Assembly: GCA_016285815.1 (NCBI GenBank)
Contig: JAEERN010000231.1
Coordinates: 1-23,657, forward strand
Source: Clostridiales bacterium
Lineage (GTDB): Bacteria; Bacillota; Clostridia; Oscillospirales; QAMX01
DNA length: 23,657 bases
Direction of reading: 5' to 3'
The notes beneath the pieces were generated by a model. The model did no database searches. It was given only the letters and a program-made list of their open reading frames with translations, and was not told the origin of the DNA. Shown piece by piece: positions 1 through 6,890 of the stretch. The position numbers and the translations under genes are program-made. Numbering within the stretch: position 1 is the first letter of the stretch; each line of letters starts with the position of its first letter.

Positions 1-416
1 CCGCAGCCGGGATCGAGCCGCGCCCCGGCGGCGCGCTGGACGTTCCGGCGGTCCGGCGGGCCATGGAGAAGCTGGCCGGGGCCGGGGTCCGCGAGCGGGT
101 CGTCGTCCACGCGCGCGAAGCGGGCTTTTGTCTGAACTGTGAGACGGGGGCCTTCACGGCCGTTCCGTCGCTGACGGTCCCCGCCGGAGAGATCCGGGGC
201 AGCGTCGGTGCGGGCGACGCGTTCTGCGCGGGCTGTCTGTACGCGCTGTACCGCGGGCGGCCGGACCGCGAGGTGCTGGAGTTCGCCTCGGCGGCGGCGG
301 CCTGCAGCCTGTTTGCGGAGAACTCGGTGGACGGGATGCGGGACAAGAGAGGGATCGAGGCCGTGATGCGGTCGTACGGACGGGGACCGTCTGAAGCCAA
401 AGGAGGATGCGGATGA
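1..416 (+). CDS. PfkB-family sugar kinase, C-terminal part (5' end outside window)
   Basis: The reading frame is open from the left edge (first full codon at position 3) to a TGA at 414-416, giving 137 residues of the C-terminal part. The diagnostic PfkB/ribokinase signature GSVGAGDAFCAG is encoded around positions 207-242. Its Asp is the catalytic base that activates the sugar hydroxyl, and the Gly-rich stretch forms the anion hole. The downstream helix rich in Ala and the closing segment fit the ribokinase fold. The enzyme should phosphorylate a sugar with ATP in the cytoplasm. The stop overlaps the next start codon (ATGA), so it is translationally coupled to a sugar isomerase and then an aldolase, which suggests it phosphorylates the ketose made by the isomerase. 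The substrate (fructose, xylulose or another ketose) cannot be told from this fragment. Confidence 0.9.
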   Translation, partial: AAGIEPRPGGALDVPAVRRAMEKLAGAGVRERVVVHAREAGFCLNCETGAFTAVPSLTVPAGEIRGSVGAGDAFCAGCLYALYRGRPDREVLEFASAAAACSLFAENSVDGMRDKRGIEAVMRSYGRGPSEAKGGCG

Positions 417-949
417 AACGGGAGACAGCCGAAAGGATGGCGCGTTCGGCGCTGGCGCTGTACGAAAAGGCGCACATCGCGCTGACCGAAGAGGAAAAGG
501 CCGCCGTCGAGACGGCGGATTTCGGGCTGGACCGGCCCGACGAGATCGGGCTGCAGCTGGTGGTCTACGTCAACACCGAGCGCGTCTGCGCCAAGGAAAT
601 GGCCCTGCTGCCCGGACAGACCTGTCCGGAACACCGCCACGTGCCGTCTTACGGGAAAGAGGGCAAGGAAGAGACCTTCCGCTGCCGCTGGGGGACCGTG
701 TATCTCTACGTGGACGGAGCGGGGGATCCGGCCGCCATCCGGGCCCGGCGGCCGTCCAGCGACGTCACGGTCTTCCGCGAGGTGGTGCTGACGCCCGGCG
801 ATCAGTACACCATCCGGCCCGGCACGAAGCACTGGTTCCAGGGCGGCTCGGAGGGGGCCGTGGTCTCGGAGTTCTCCACCCACAGCACCGACGAGACGGA
901 CGAATTCACCGACCCTGCCGTGGTGCGGGAACCGAAGATCGAGGAGTGA
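413..949 (+). CDS. D-lyxose/D-mannose-family sugar isomerase (cupin)
   Basis: 178-residue single-domain cupin resembling the short D-lyxose/D-mannose-family isomerases (Lyx_isomer, COG3822), which interconvert D-lyxose with D-xylulose and D-mannose with D-fructose using a divalent metal. Visible cupin metal ligands are PEHRH (His74 and His76), the KEETF glutamate near residue 87 and the GTKHWF histidine (His140). The segment EIGLQLVVYVNTERVCAKE precedes the barrel. Two in-frame ATGs are possible at 407 and 413. The AGGAGG at 401-406 abuts the first but lies 6 nt before the second, so I chose 413, which also gives a 4-bp ATGA overlap with the kinase. Operon context (kinase upstream, aldolase 7 nt downstream) supports a catabolic isomerase step. 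The true sugar is not proven; the short form is less characterised than the E. coli enzyme. Confidence 0.8.
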   Translation: MKRETAERMARSALALYEKAHIALTEEEKAAVETADFGLDRPDEIGLQLVVYVNTERVCAKEMALLPGQTCPEHRHVPSYGKEGKEETFRCRWGTVYLYVDGAGDPAAIRARRPSSDVTVFREVVLTPGDQYTIRPGTKHWFQGGSEGAVVSEFSTHSTDETDEFTDPAVVREPKIEE

Positions 950-956
950 AACGGCC

Positions 957-1793
957 ATGCTCTGCAATCTGAACGACGTTCTGCTTCCCGCCCGGCGCGA
1001 GGGCTATGCGGTGGGCCTGTTCAACACCACGGACACCGACATGCTCCAGGCGGCGCTGGACGCGGCGGAGGAGCTGCGGTCCCCCGTCATCGTCGGCACG
1101 GCGGAGGTGCTGCTGCCCCACGGCGAGCTGCGGCTCATCGCGCCGTCGATCCTGGCCGCGGCGCGGCGCGCCTCGGTGCCGGTGGTGGTGCATTTCGACC
1201 ACGGGCTCACCTTCGAGCGCTGCATCGAAGCCCTTGGGCTGGGCTTTTCCAGCATCATGTACGACGGGTCGGCGGGGGATCCCGCTCAAAACGCGGCGGA
1301 CACCCGGGAGCTGGTCCGGATCGCCCACGCCATGGGCGCCACGGTCGAGGGCGAGATCGGCCACGTGGGCGAGGCGGAGAGCGGCGACAACGCCGCCCGC
1401 GACCGGTACACCACCGTGGAAGAGGCCGTCGGCTTTCTGGACCGGACCGGCGTGGACGCGCTGGCCGTCGCCATCGGAACGGCCCACGGGGCCTATCGCG
1501 AGCCGCCGAAGCTGGATCTGGAGCGGCTGAGGCAGATCCGCGCCCGGGTCGAAGCCCCGCTGGTGCTGCACGGCGGCTCTGGCCTGTCGGACGACGATTT
1601 CCGCGGCGCCATCCGCGGCGGGATCGCCAAGATCAACATCTTTACGGATCTCTGCCTGGCGGGGGCGGAGGCCATGGCCCGGGCCTCGGCCGCAGGGCTG
1701 TCCTATCTGGAAACGCGCGAGAAAAAGGTCGAGGCCGTCCGGGAGGCCGTCCGGACCAAGATGCTGCTGTTCGGCTCCGCCGGGCGCGCGTGA
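957..1793 (+). CDS. class II ketose-bisphosphate (fructose/tagatose-type) aldolase
   Basis: 278-residue class II, zinc-dependent aldolase of the FbaA/GatY/KbaY family. It cleaves a ketose 1-phosphate or 1,6-bisphosphate to dihydroxyacetone phosphate and an aldehyde. Visible motifs: VVHFDHG (Asp81 catalytic, His82 zinc), VEGEIGHVG (Glu133), AIGTAHGAY (His177, zinc) and LHGGSGLSDDDF (His205, zinc), followed by the phosphate-binding GGIAKINIFTDL segment. Length is normal for the family. GAGGAG at 941-946 precedes the ATG. The gene is third in an operon after a PfkB kinase and a sugar isomerase, so it probably splits the phosphorylated ketose they make. Substrate stereochemistry and whether it takes mono- or bisphosphate cannot be read from the sequence. 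Confidence 0.92.
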   Translation: MLCNLNDVLLPARREGYAVGLFNTTDTDMLQAALDAAEELRSPVIVGTAEVLLPHGELRLIAPSILAAARRASVPVVVHFDHGLTFERCIEALGLGFSSIMYDGSAGDPAQNAADTRELVRIAHAMGATVEGEIGHVGEAESGDNAARDRYTTVEEAVGFLDRTGVDALAVAIGTAHGAYREPPKLDLERLRQIRARVEAPLVLHGGSGLSDDDFRGAIRGGIAKINIFTDLCLAGAEAMARASAAGLSYLETREKKVEAVREAVRTKMLLFGSAGRA

Positions 1794-1825
1794 CGCGCCC
1801 GCCCGGCGAACGGAAAAGAAAAACG

Positions 1826-1842
1826 CGCGGCGGAGCGCCGCG
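1826..1842 (+). other. intergenic hairpin between aldolase and DUF4838 gene
   Basis: A perfect 7-bp stem CGCGGCG-GAG-CGCCGCG lies in the 78-nt gap between the aldolase stop and the next start. It has no T-tract on the plus strand, so it is not a conventional terminator for this operon. It may be an mRNA stability or processing element that uncouples expression of the last gene. A second imperfect GC-rich stem overlaps the aldolase stop near 1778-1807. Confidence 0.4.
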
Positions 1843-1871
1843 GAAAAAATACTGCCTTCAGGGAGGATCTT

Positions 1872-3590
1872 ATGCTGACACTGGCAAAGGACAAAAAGAC
1901 CGGTTACCGCATCGTTATCGCGGCGCAGCCTTCGCCGTCCGTGTTCCACGCGGCGGAGGAGCTGAGACGGTTTCTCGGCGAGATCACCGGCGCGGTCTTT
2001 CCCATCGCCTTCGACACGGCGGAGCAGACGCCGGAGGAGATCGTCGTCGGGGACAGCGCGCATCTCCGCGCGCTGGACTGCGGCGTGGACGTCGCCGGGC
2101 TGGGAAAGGAAGGCGTCTGGCTGAAGACCGTCGGCAGGACGCTGGTCCTGGCGGGCTCCGGCGTCCGCGGCGCGCTCTATGCCGTTTACCAGCTTCTCGA
2201 CGAGCACCTGGGCTGCCGCTGGTTCACGGTCCGGGACAGCTTCATCCCCCGGCGGAGCGAGCTCACGCTGGGCGAGCTGGACGAGCGCTACGTCCCGCCG
2301 CTGGAGCTTCGGGACCCCTATATGCTGCGGTACGACGACGGCGCGTTCTACGCCCGGAACCGCTGCAACGCGGGCACCGGAAAGCTCGGCCCGGCGGAGG
2401 GCGGCAAGGTCTCATACGCGCGCTTCGTCCACTCGCTGGACGAGCTGGTGTCTCCGCGCGAGTATTTCGACAGCCATCCCGAGTATTTTGCCCTCCGGTA
2501 CGACGAGAACGGGAACGCCTCCCGCCAGAGCGGATACGCCCAGCCCTGTCTGACCGATCCGGACGTGCTCGCCATCGTGAAGAAAAACGTGAGGAAGATC
2601 CTCGCGGCGGATCCGGACGCCGACATCATCTCCGTCTCGCAGAACGACAACCAGCTGTTCTGCCAGTGCGACCGCTGCCGGGCGGTGGACGAGGAGGAGG
2701 GCAGCCACGCCGGAACGCTGCTGCGGTTCGTCAACGCCGTGGCGGAGGATCTGGAAAAGGACTATCCCGACGTGGCGGTGGACACGCTGGCCTATCAGTA
2801 CACCCGCAAGCCGCCGAAGCTCACCAGACCGCGGAAGAACGTCATCGTGCGGCTCTGCTCCATCGAATGCTGCTTCGGACATCCCCTCGAGAGCTGTTCC
2901 CTGTCAGGGACCGAGGGAGGGCAGGGCTCCTTCACCTCCGATCTGGAGGGCTGGTCGGCCATCTCGGACCGCCTGCACATCTGGGACTACGCCGCCAACT
3001 TCTCGCGTTCGCTGCAGCCGTTCCCGGACTTTCCGGTGCTTCAGGCGAACATCCGCTATTTCATCCGCCACGGCGCGACGGGGATCTTCGAAGAGGGCGA
3101 GAACTCTCGTCCCGAGCACGGCGAGCTGAACCCGCTGCGCCAGTACCTGGTGGCCAAGCTGCTGTGGGATCCGAACGCGGACTTCGAGCAGATGGTCAAC
3201 GAATTCATGACCTTCTACTTCGGGATGGCTGCCCCCGCCGTCCGCCGGTGGTACGATCTGCTGCACGCCGGCGTGACGGAGGACGTGCACGTCCACATCT
3301 ACGACGACTCGTGCCAGCCCTACCTGTCGGACGAGTTCCTGGACCTGTCGGACGAGCTCTTCGACCGGGCGGAGCGGCTCGCCGACAACGACGAGATCCT
3401 CGCCCGCGTGAAAAAGCTGAGGCTCTCCGTCCGGTTCGTGCGCCTGGTGCGCATGCCGGCGAACGCGCCGGACCGCGCGGAAGAGATCGAACGCTTCATC
3501 GCCGACGTCCGCGCGGCTGGCATCGGCTCTTACCGCGAGGGCACAACGCTGGAGGAGGGCGAAGCGCTTCTCCGCCGGGGCGAGTTCTGA
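1872..3590 (+). CDS. DUF4838 domain-containing protein (probable glycoside hydrolase-related)
   Basis: 572 residues with no signal peptide or membrane segment, hence probably cytoplasmic. The N-terminal about 120 residues (AAEELRRFLGEITGAVFPI, then LVLAGSGVRGALYAVYQLLDEHLGCRWF) match the accessory domain seen before the catalytic barrels of GH67 alpha-glucuronidases and GH20-type enzymes. The following part has the DUF4838 hallmark SVSQNDNQLFCQCDRC, with Cys264, Cys266 and Cys269 in a C-x-C-x-x-C arrangement, then long helices to the C-terminus. GGGAGG at 1861-1866 supports the ATG. It is the last gene of the kinase-isomerase-aldolase operon and ends before a strong terminator. By context it may release or process the sugar the operon consumes; activity in this family is largely unassigned, so function is inferred. 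Confidence 0.75.
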   Translation: MLTLAKDKKTGYRIVIAAQPSPSVFHAAEELRRFLGEITGAVFPIAFDTAEQTPEEIVVGDSAHLRALDCGVDVAGLGKEGVWLKTVGRTLVLAGSGVRGALYAVYQLLDEHLGCRWFTVRDSFIPRRSELTLGELDERYVPPLELRDPYMLRYDDGAFYARNRCNAGTGKLGPAEGGKVSYARFVHSLDELVSPREYFDSHPEYFALRYDENGNASRQSGYAQPCLTDPDVLAIVKKNVRKILAADPDADIISVSQNDNQLFCQCDRCRAVDEEEGSHAGTLLRFVNAVAEDLEKDYPDVAVDTLAYQYTRKPPKLTRPRKNVIVRLCSIECCFGHPLESCSLSGTEGGQGSFTSDLEGWSAISDRLHIWDYAANFSRSLQPFPDFPVLQANIRYFIRHGATGIFEEGENSRPEHGELNPLRQYLVAKLLWDPNADFEQMVNEFMTFYFGMAAPAVRRWYDLLHAGVTEDVHVHIYDDSCQPYLSDEFLDLSDELFDRAERLADNDEILARVKKLRLSVRFVRLVRMPANAPDRAEEIERFIADVRAAGIGSYREGTTLEEGEALLRRGEF

Positions 3591-3619
3591 GAGAGTTTCC
3601 CCGGATCCGTCGCGAAACG

Positions 3620-3660
3620 AAAAACGGCATGACCGGCCGCGCGCCGGTCATGCCGTTTTT
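3620..3660. terminator. bidirectional intrinsic terminator
   Basis: Perfect 18-bp inverted repeat, arms 3620-3637 and 3643-3660, with a 5-nt CGCGC loop. It begins with A5 and ends with T5, so it works on both strands. It lies between the convergent DUF4838 gene (ends 3590) and the alpha/beta hydrolase gene (ends 3687). Confidence 0.93.
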
Positions 3661-3686
3661 GGATCGTTCCGCAAAAAGGACGGGGT

Positions 3687-4415
3687 TTAGTCGCTGTGCT
3701 CGGCAAGAAAGCGGACGAGCTCGCCGTTGTCGCCGATCATGCCGTGGGGGTGATGGCCCCGAAGGGGCACGGGGACGGCCTTGAGCAGGCCGGTGCCCTC
3801 GTAGGCCAGCTCCAGCAGGCGGCCGTTTTCCTCGTAGTTTACGCATCTGTCCTCCGTTCCGTAGACCAGCAGGACGGGGATGCGGTGGGCGATGAGAACG
3901 TCCGCCATGTTCAGGGGATGCTCCGAAAAGCCGAGAAGCCGGTGCCGCCGGATCCCGGGATAGGCGAGAACGAACTCGTGGTCCCAGACGTACTCGTCCT
4001 CGGCGACGCCGAGCTTTCCCGGAAAGCTGCAGTAGTTCAGCACCGGCGCGTCGAGGAACAGACAGGAGACCAGCTCGGGCCAGAACCCGGCGAAGCGGAC
4101 CGCGTGGGCGCCGCCGCAGCTCATCCCCACGGGGATGCACCGCTCGCTCAGACCGTACTTTTCCGCGAGGAAGCGCACGAAGCGGGCCTTGGTGTCGCAG
4201 TCCTCCCGGGTGGCGAAGCGGGTCCGGTTGGCGACGTAAGCCAGATGGAACCCCCGTTCCACCAGCCGCCGCTCCACGTCCGGGAACGCGTTCCAGTATT
4301 CCGTCTTGAGGACCAGCTTTTTCACAGAGGTCCCCGCCGGGGGAAAGACGACCACCGCCGGCTGTCCCTCGAATTCGAACCTTTCACAGGCAAAGCCGTT
4401 CCACGTTTCGCTCAT
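3687..4415 (-). CDS. alpha/beta hydrolase (prolyl-oligopeptidase/esterase-like)
   Basis: 242-residue cytoplasmic alpha/beta hydrolase. The nucleophile elbow GMSCGG places Ser99 as the catalytic serine. The acid is probably Asp189 in VYGTEDRCVNY and the base a His in RGHHPHG (around 221-224). The order Ser-Asp-His and the spacing fit the fold, with the YGLSERCIPVG segment before the elbow typical of acyl-peptidase and esterase-like members. There is no signal peptide. It follows the AlkZ-related gene by about 41 nt in the same direction; a GGAG ribosome site lies 11 nt before its ATG and no promoter is obvious in the gap, so the two are probably co-transcribed. It ends at the shared bidirectional terminator. 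The substrate is unknown. Confidence 0.8.
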   Translation of the reverse strand: MSETWNGFACERFEFEGQPAVVVFPPAGTSVKKLVLKTEYWNAFPDVERRLVERGFHLAYVANRTRFATREDCDTKARFVRFLAEKYGLSERCIPVGMSCGGAHAVRFAGFWPELVSCLFLDAPVLNYCSFPGKLGVAEDEYVWDHEFVLAYPGIRRHRLLGFSEHPLNMADVLIAHRIPVLLVYGTEDRCVNYEENGRLLELAYEGTGLLKAVPVPLRGHHPHGMIGDNGELVRFLAEHSD

Positions 4416-4456
4416 TATTGTCTTCGCTCCTTTTCGTTTTGATCGGTGCGCGCTTT

Positions 4457-5140
4457 TTAAGACTGCAGCAGACGGCGCAGGACCGCCTCGTCCGCGGCGG
4501 GAAGACAGCGCTTGAGCCGCTCCAGCAGCAGCTCCAGCGACGCCTCCGGCTCGCGGGCATAGACCCGGTCGGTGAAGTCGGCGCCGAAACGCTTTTCCGG
4601 CGTGCTGTACTCCGCAACGCCCCAGCCGTAGCGCCGGCCGTTACGGTCGAGCTGATAGATGAAATCAGAGATCAGAAGGTAACACTGGGCCTGGAGCCGT
4701 GTGACGACGGCGTCGAAGCCCTTTTTCCCGCCGCGCCCGTACCCGGCGAGGCGCTTCAGCTCGTACGAGAGGACGGGGGTGCTGGCGTCGGCCGCCTCGA
4801 ACAGCTGGCGCTCGCGAAGGGGGGTCAGTCCCTCGTCGCAGCGGGCGTCGAAGTCATAGCCGTCCCGGCGCAGGTTGGCAAAGTCGGGGAACAGCTCCCG
4901 GCTGACGTAGACGGCCTTGCCGTGGAAAAACTTGCCGTAGGCGCAGCCGGTCTCCCGGATGACGGGACCCTTCCACTCCCACGGGCCGGGCTCGTCGGTG
5001 AACCAGAGCCCCGGCGCGATGTGCTCCTCCAGCGAGAACCCCGGGATCCGGTTCCGGAAGAACGGGACGAAGCCGAAGCGCCGGATGGCGTCGGCCAGAT
5101 CCTGCGGTCCGGCGATGAGGAACGCGTCGTTCCAGGTCAC
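4457..5140 (-). CDS. AlkZ-related protein
   Basis: 227 residues matching, by recall, a conserved Firmicutes family annotated as AlkZ-related. Characteristic stretches are GFVPFFRNRIPGFSLEEH, GPWEWKGPVIRETGCAYGKFF, RELFPDFANLRRDGYDFDAR and KGFDAVVTRLQAQ. The LQAQ motif (Gln150 and Gln152) recalls the Q-x-Q/Q-x-D signature of AlkZ/YcaQ winged-helix DNA glycosylases, but here it lies in the second half rather than near the N-terminus, so glycosylase activity is unproven. The start is a GTG at 5138-5140, chosen because AAAGGAGG lies 7 nt upstream and the conserved part begins just after; the frame is open further but lacks a ribosome site. It is preceded by the metY terminator, so it needs its own promoter or read-through. 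No membrane segment. Confidence 0.75.
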   Translation of the reverse strand: MTWNDAFLIAGPQDLADAIRRFGFVPFFRNRIPGFSLEEHIAPGLWFTDEPGPWEWKGPVIRETGCAYGKFFHGKAVYVSRELFPDFANLRRDGYDFDARCDEGLTPLRERQLFEAADASTPVLSYELKRLAGYGRGGKKGFDAVVTRLQAQCYLLISDFIYQLDRNGRRYGWGVAEYSTPEKRFGADFTDRVYAREPEASLELLLERLKRCLPAADEAVLRRLLQS

Positions 5141-5236
5141 GGCAAAGCCTCCTTTGTTCGGTCGCCCTCTCCGGCGCCGACAACAGTATAGCAGATTTCG
5201 CGGCGAAAAACAAGCCGCCCCGGGCCGCCCGAAGGC

Positions 5237-5273
5237 AAAAAGCCGCCCCCTCGGCGCGGGCCGAAGGGGCGGC
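5237..5273 (-). terminator. intrinsic terminator after metY
   Basis: On the minus strand a 14-bp GC-rich stem (arms 5260-5273 and 5242-5255, one mismatch, 4-nt loop) is followed by T5 at 5241-5237. It lies directly downstream of the O-acetylhomoserine sulfhydrylase gene, whose stop is at 5298. Confidence 0.85.
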
Positions 5274-5297
5274 GGGGCAGGCGAGAGACCGGGGCGT

Positions 5298-6578
5298 TCA
5301 CCGGACGGCGGCAAAGCCCCGCTCGAGATCGGCGAGGATGTCGTCGATGTGCTCGGTGCCGATGGAGAGACGGATGGTGTTCGGATGGATGTCCTGATCC
5401 TCCAGCTCTTCCGGCGAGAGCTGGGAGTGGGTCGTGGTCGCCGGGTGGATGACGAGGGACTTCACGTCCGCCACGTTGGCCAGCAGACTGAAGATCTCCA
5501 GCGCGTCGATGAAGGCGTGGGCCTCCTTCTGTCCGCCCTTGATGTCGAAGGTGAAGATCGAGCCGCCGCCGTTGGGGAAGTACTTCTGATACAGCGCGTG
5601 CTGGGGGTGGTCCGGCAGGGACGGGTGGTTGACCTTTTCCACCAGCGGGTGGGCGGCCAGATAGGCGACCACCGCGCGGGTGTTTTCCGCGTGGCGTTCC
5701 AGCCGCAGGGAGAGCGTTTCGATTCCCTGAAGCAGCAGGAAGGCGTTGAACGGGCTGATGGCGGCGCCGGTGTCGCGCAGCAGGATGGCGCGGACGTAGG
5801 TGACGAAGGCCGCCGGGCCCGCCGCCTCGGTGAAGGCCACGCCGTGATAGCTGGGGTTGGAGGCGGCGATGTTGGGGTATTTTTCCGGGGACCAGGCGAA
5901 GCGGCCCCCGTCCACGATCACACCGCCCAGCGTCGTGCCGTGGCCGCCGAGGAACTTGGTGGCCGAATGGACCACGATGTCCGCCCCGTGCTCCAGCGGC
6001 CGGATGAGATAGGGCGTGCCGAAGGTGTTGTCGATGACCAGCGGGATCCCGCGGGCGTGGGCCAGCTGGGCCAGCGCGTCGATGTCCGGGATGTCGCTGT
6101 TGGGATTGCCCAGGGTCTCGATGAAGATCGCCTTGGTCTCGGGGCGGACGGCGGCGGCCACCTCGTTCAGGTCGTGGACGTTCACGAAGGTGGTCTCGAC
6201 GCCGTACTGAGGCAGCGTGTGGGCCAACAGGTTGAAGCTTCCGCCGTAGATGGTCTTCTGGGCGACGATATGCTCGCCGGCCCGGGCCAGCGCCTGGACG
6301 GTGTAGGTGATGGCGGCCGCGCCGGACGCCACCGCCAGCGCCGCGACGCCGCCCTCCAGCGCGGCGACGCGCTTTTCCAGCACGTCCTGCGTCGAGTTGG
6401 TCAGCCGGCCGTAGATGTTGCCGGGATCGGCCAGCCCGAACCGGGCTGCGGCGTGGGCGCTGTTGTGGAAGACGTAGGACGTGGTCTGATAGATGGGCAC
6501 CGCGCGGGAGTCGGTGGCGGGGTCGGCCTGCTCCTGGCCGACGTGGAGCTGGAGCGTTTCAAAGTGATACCGGTCCAT
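5298..6578 (-). CDS. metY: O-acetylhomoserine sulfhydrylase (O-acetylhomoserine aminocarboxypropyltransferase)
   Basis: 426-residue PLP enzyme of the Cys/Met metabolism family. It makes homocysteine from O-acetyl-L-homoserine and sulfide (direct sulfhydrylation) in the cytoplasm. The PLP Schiff-base lysine is Lys208 in VHSATKFLGGHGTTLGG. Upstream the VIDNTFGTPY motif carries the PLP-pairing Asp. The N-terminal FETLQLHVGQEQADPAT and PIYQTTSYVF segments, and the length, are typical of MetY rather than the shorter MetB/MetC enzymes. I start at the ATG 6576-6578, which matches the family N-terminus and has a purine-rich GAGAGGG upstream. The longer frame to 6614 would run into the operator-like dyad. 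It is monocistronic with its own promoter and terminator. The leader is too short for a SAM riboswitch. Confidence 0.95.
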   Translation of the reverse strand: MDRYHFETLQLHVGQEQADPATDSRAVPIYQTTSYVFHNSAHAAARFGLADPGNIYGRLTNSTQDVLEKRVAALEGGVAALAVASGAAAITYTVQALARAGEHIVAQKTIYGGSFNLLAHTLPQYGVETTFVNVHDLNEVAAAVRPETKAIFIETLGNPNSDIPDIDALAQLAHARGIPLVIDNTFGTPYLIRPLEHGADIVVHSATKFLGGHGTTLGGVIVDGGRFAWSPEKYPNIAASNPSYHGVAFTEAAGPAAFVTYVRAILLRDTGAAISPFNAFLLLQGIETLSLRLERHAENTRAVVAYLAAHPLVEKVNHPSLPDHPQHALYQKYFPNGGGSIFTFDIKGGQKEAHAFIDALEIFSLLANVADVKSLVIHPATTTHSQLSPEELEDQDIHPNTIRLSIGTEHIDDILADLERGFAAVR

Positions 6579-6609
6579 GGGAAGTCCCTCTCTTGTGCTG
6601 TCGTTTATT

Positions 6610-6628
6610 ACCAACCAATACAGTAGGT
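6610..6628. promoter_or_regulatory. operator-like dyad downstream of the metY promoter
   Basis: Imperfect inverted repeat ACCAAC-N7-GTAGGT (5 of 6 positions match) located between the metY -10 box and its ribosome site, roughly +5 to +23 of the predicted transcript. It sits in an AT-rich patch unlike its surroundings. Position and shape suggest a repressor site, for example for an Rrf2/CymR-type sulfur regulator; the regulator identity is inference. Confidence 0.45.
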
Positions 6629-6639
6629 TTATGTGTTAT

Positions 6640-6668
6640 ATGATAGCACAGCCTGCGGACGATGTCAA
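6640..6668 (-). promoter_or_regulatory. sigma-A promoter of metY
   Basis: On the minus strand TTGACA (6668-6663), a 17-bp spacer ending in TGC, and TATCAT (6645-6640), that is an extended -10 element. The predicted start near 6633 gives a leader of about 55 nt. Confidence 0.85.
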
Positions 6669-6838
6669 GGGGGGAGCGAAAGTTTTTTTCGCAGATGCGC
6701 GGGCGGCGGGGGGGGAGACGGCGCGCTCGGCAAGAAAGCGTCTCCGGGGGGGGACACTTGCGATAGAGCGGGCGTCCCCGTTTTTCCGTTTGGCTTCGGG
6801 GTCGATCTGAGCTGTGTCGTTTTCTGCAAAACCAACGC
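6669..6838. other. G-tract-rich intergenic stretch without a gene
   Basis: The gap between metY and the membrane-protein gene (6579-6890) holds the metY promoter, this stretch and a terminator. Here the plus strand has G6 (6669-6674), G8 (6708-6715) and G8 (6746-6753), with an inverted repeat GGAGACG/CGTCTCC (6714-6720 and 6739-6745) between the two G8 tracts. I see no coding potential with a ribosome site. Confidence 0.5.
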
Positions 6839-6875
6839 AAAAGCGCTTTTGACGACCTGCGGCCATCAAAAGCGC
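6839..6875 (-). terminator. intrinsic terminator of the sigma/anti-sigma cassette
   Basis: On the minus strand a perfect 10-bp stem GCGCTTTTGA (6875-6866) pairs with TCAAAAGCGC (6852-6843) and is followed by TTTTG. It lies 16 nt past the stop of the membrane-protein gene. Confidence 0.8.
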
Positions 6876-6890
6876 ATGCGGTTGATTTGA

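Noticed and set aside
1790..3784. 664-codon plus-strand frame overlapping the DUF4838 gene
   Set aside because: It reads as Arg/Gly-rich low-complexity sequence; the frame starting at 1872 has a proper ribosome site and recognisable domains.
5141..5314. N-terminal extension of the AlkZ-related protein to 5314
   Set aside because: The extension is low complexity, overlaps the metY terminator and has no ribosome site, while the GTG at 5140 has an ideal AAAGGAGG.
3698..6740. A 16-bp identical sequence at 3698-3713 and 6725-6740
   Set aside because: The first copy lies within the alpha/beta hydrolase coding region. In a GC-rich window of this size one such match can occur by chance, and there is no larger repeat around it.
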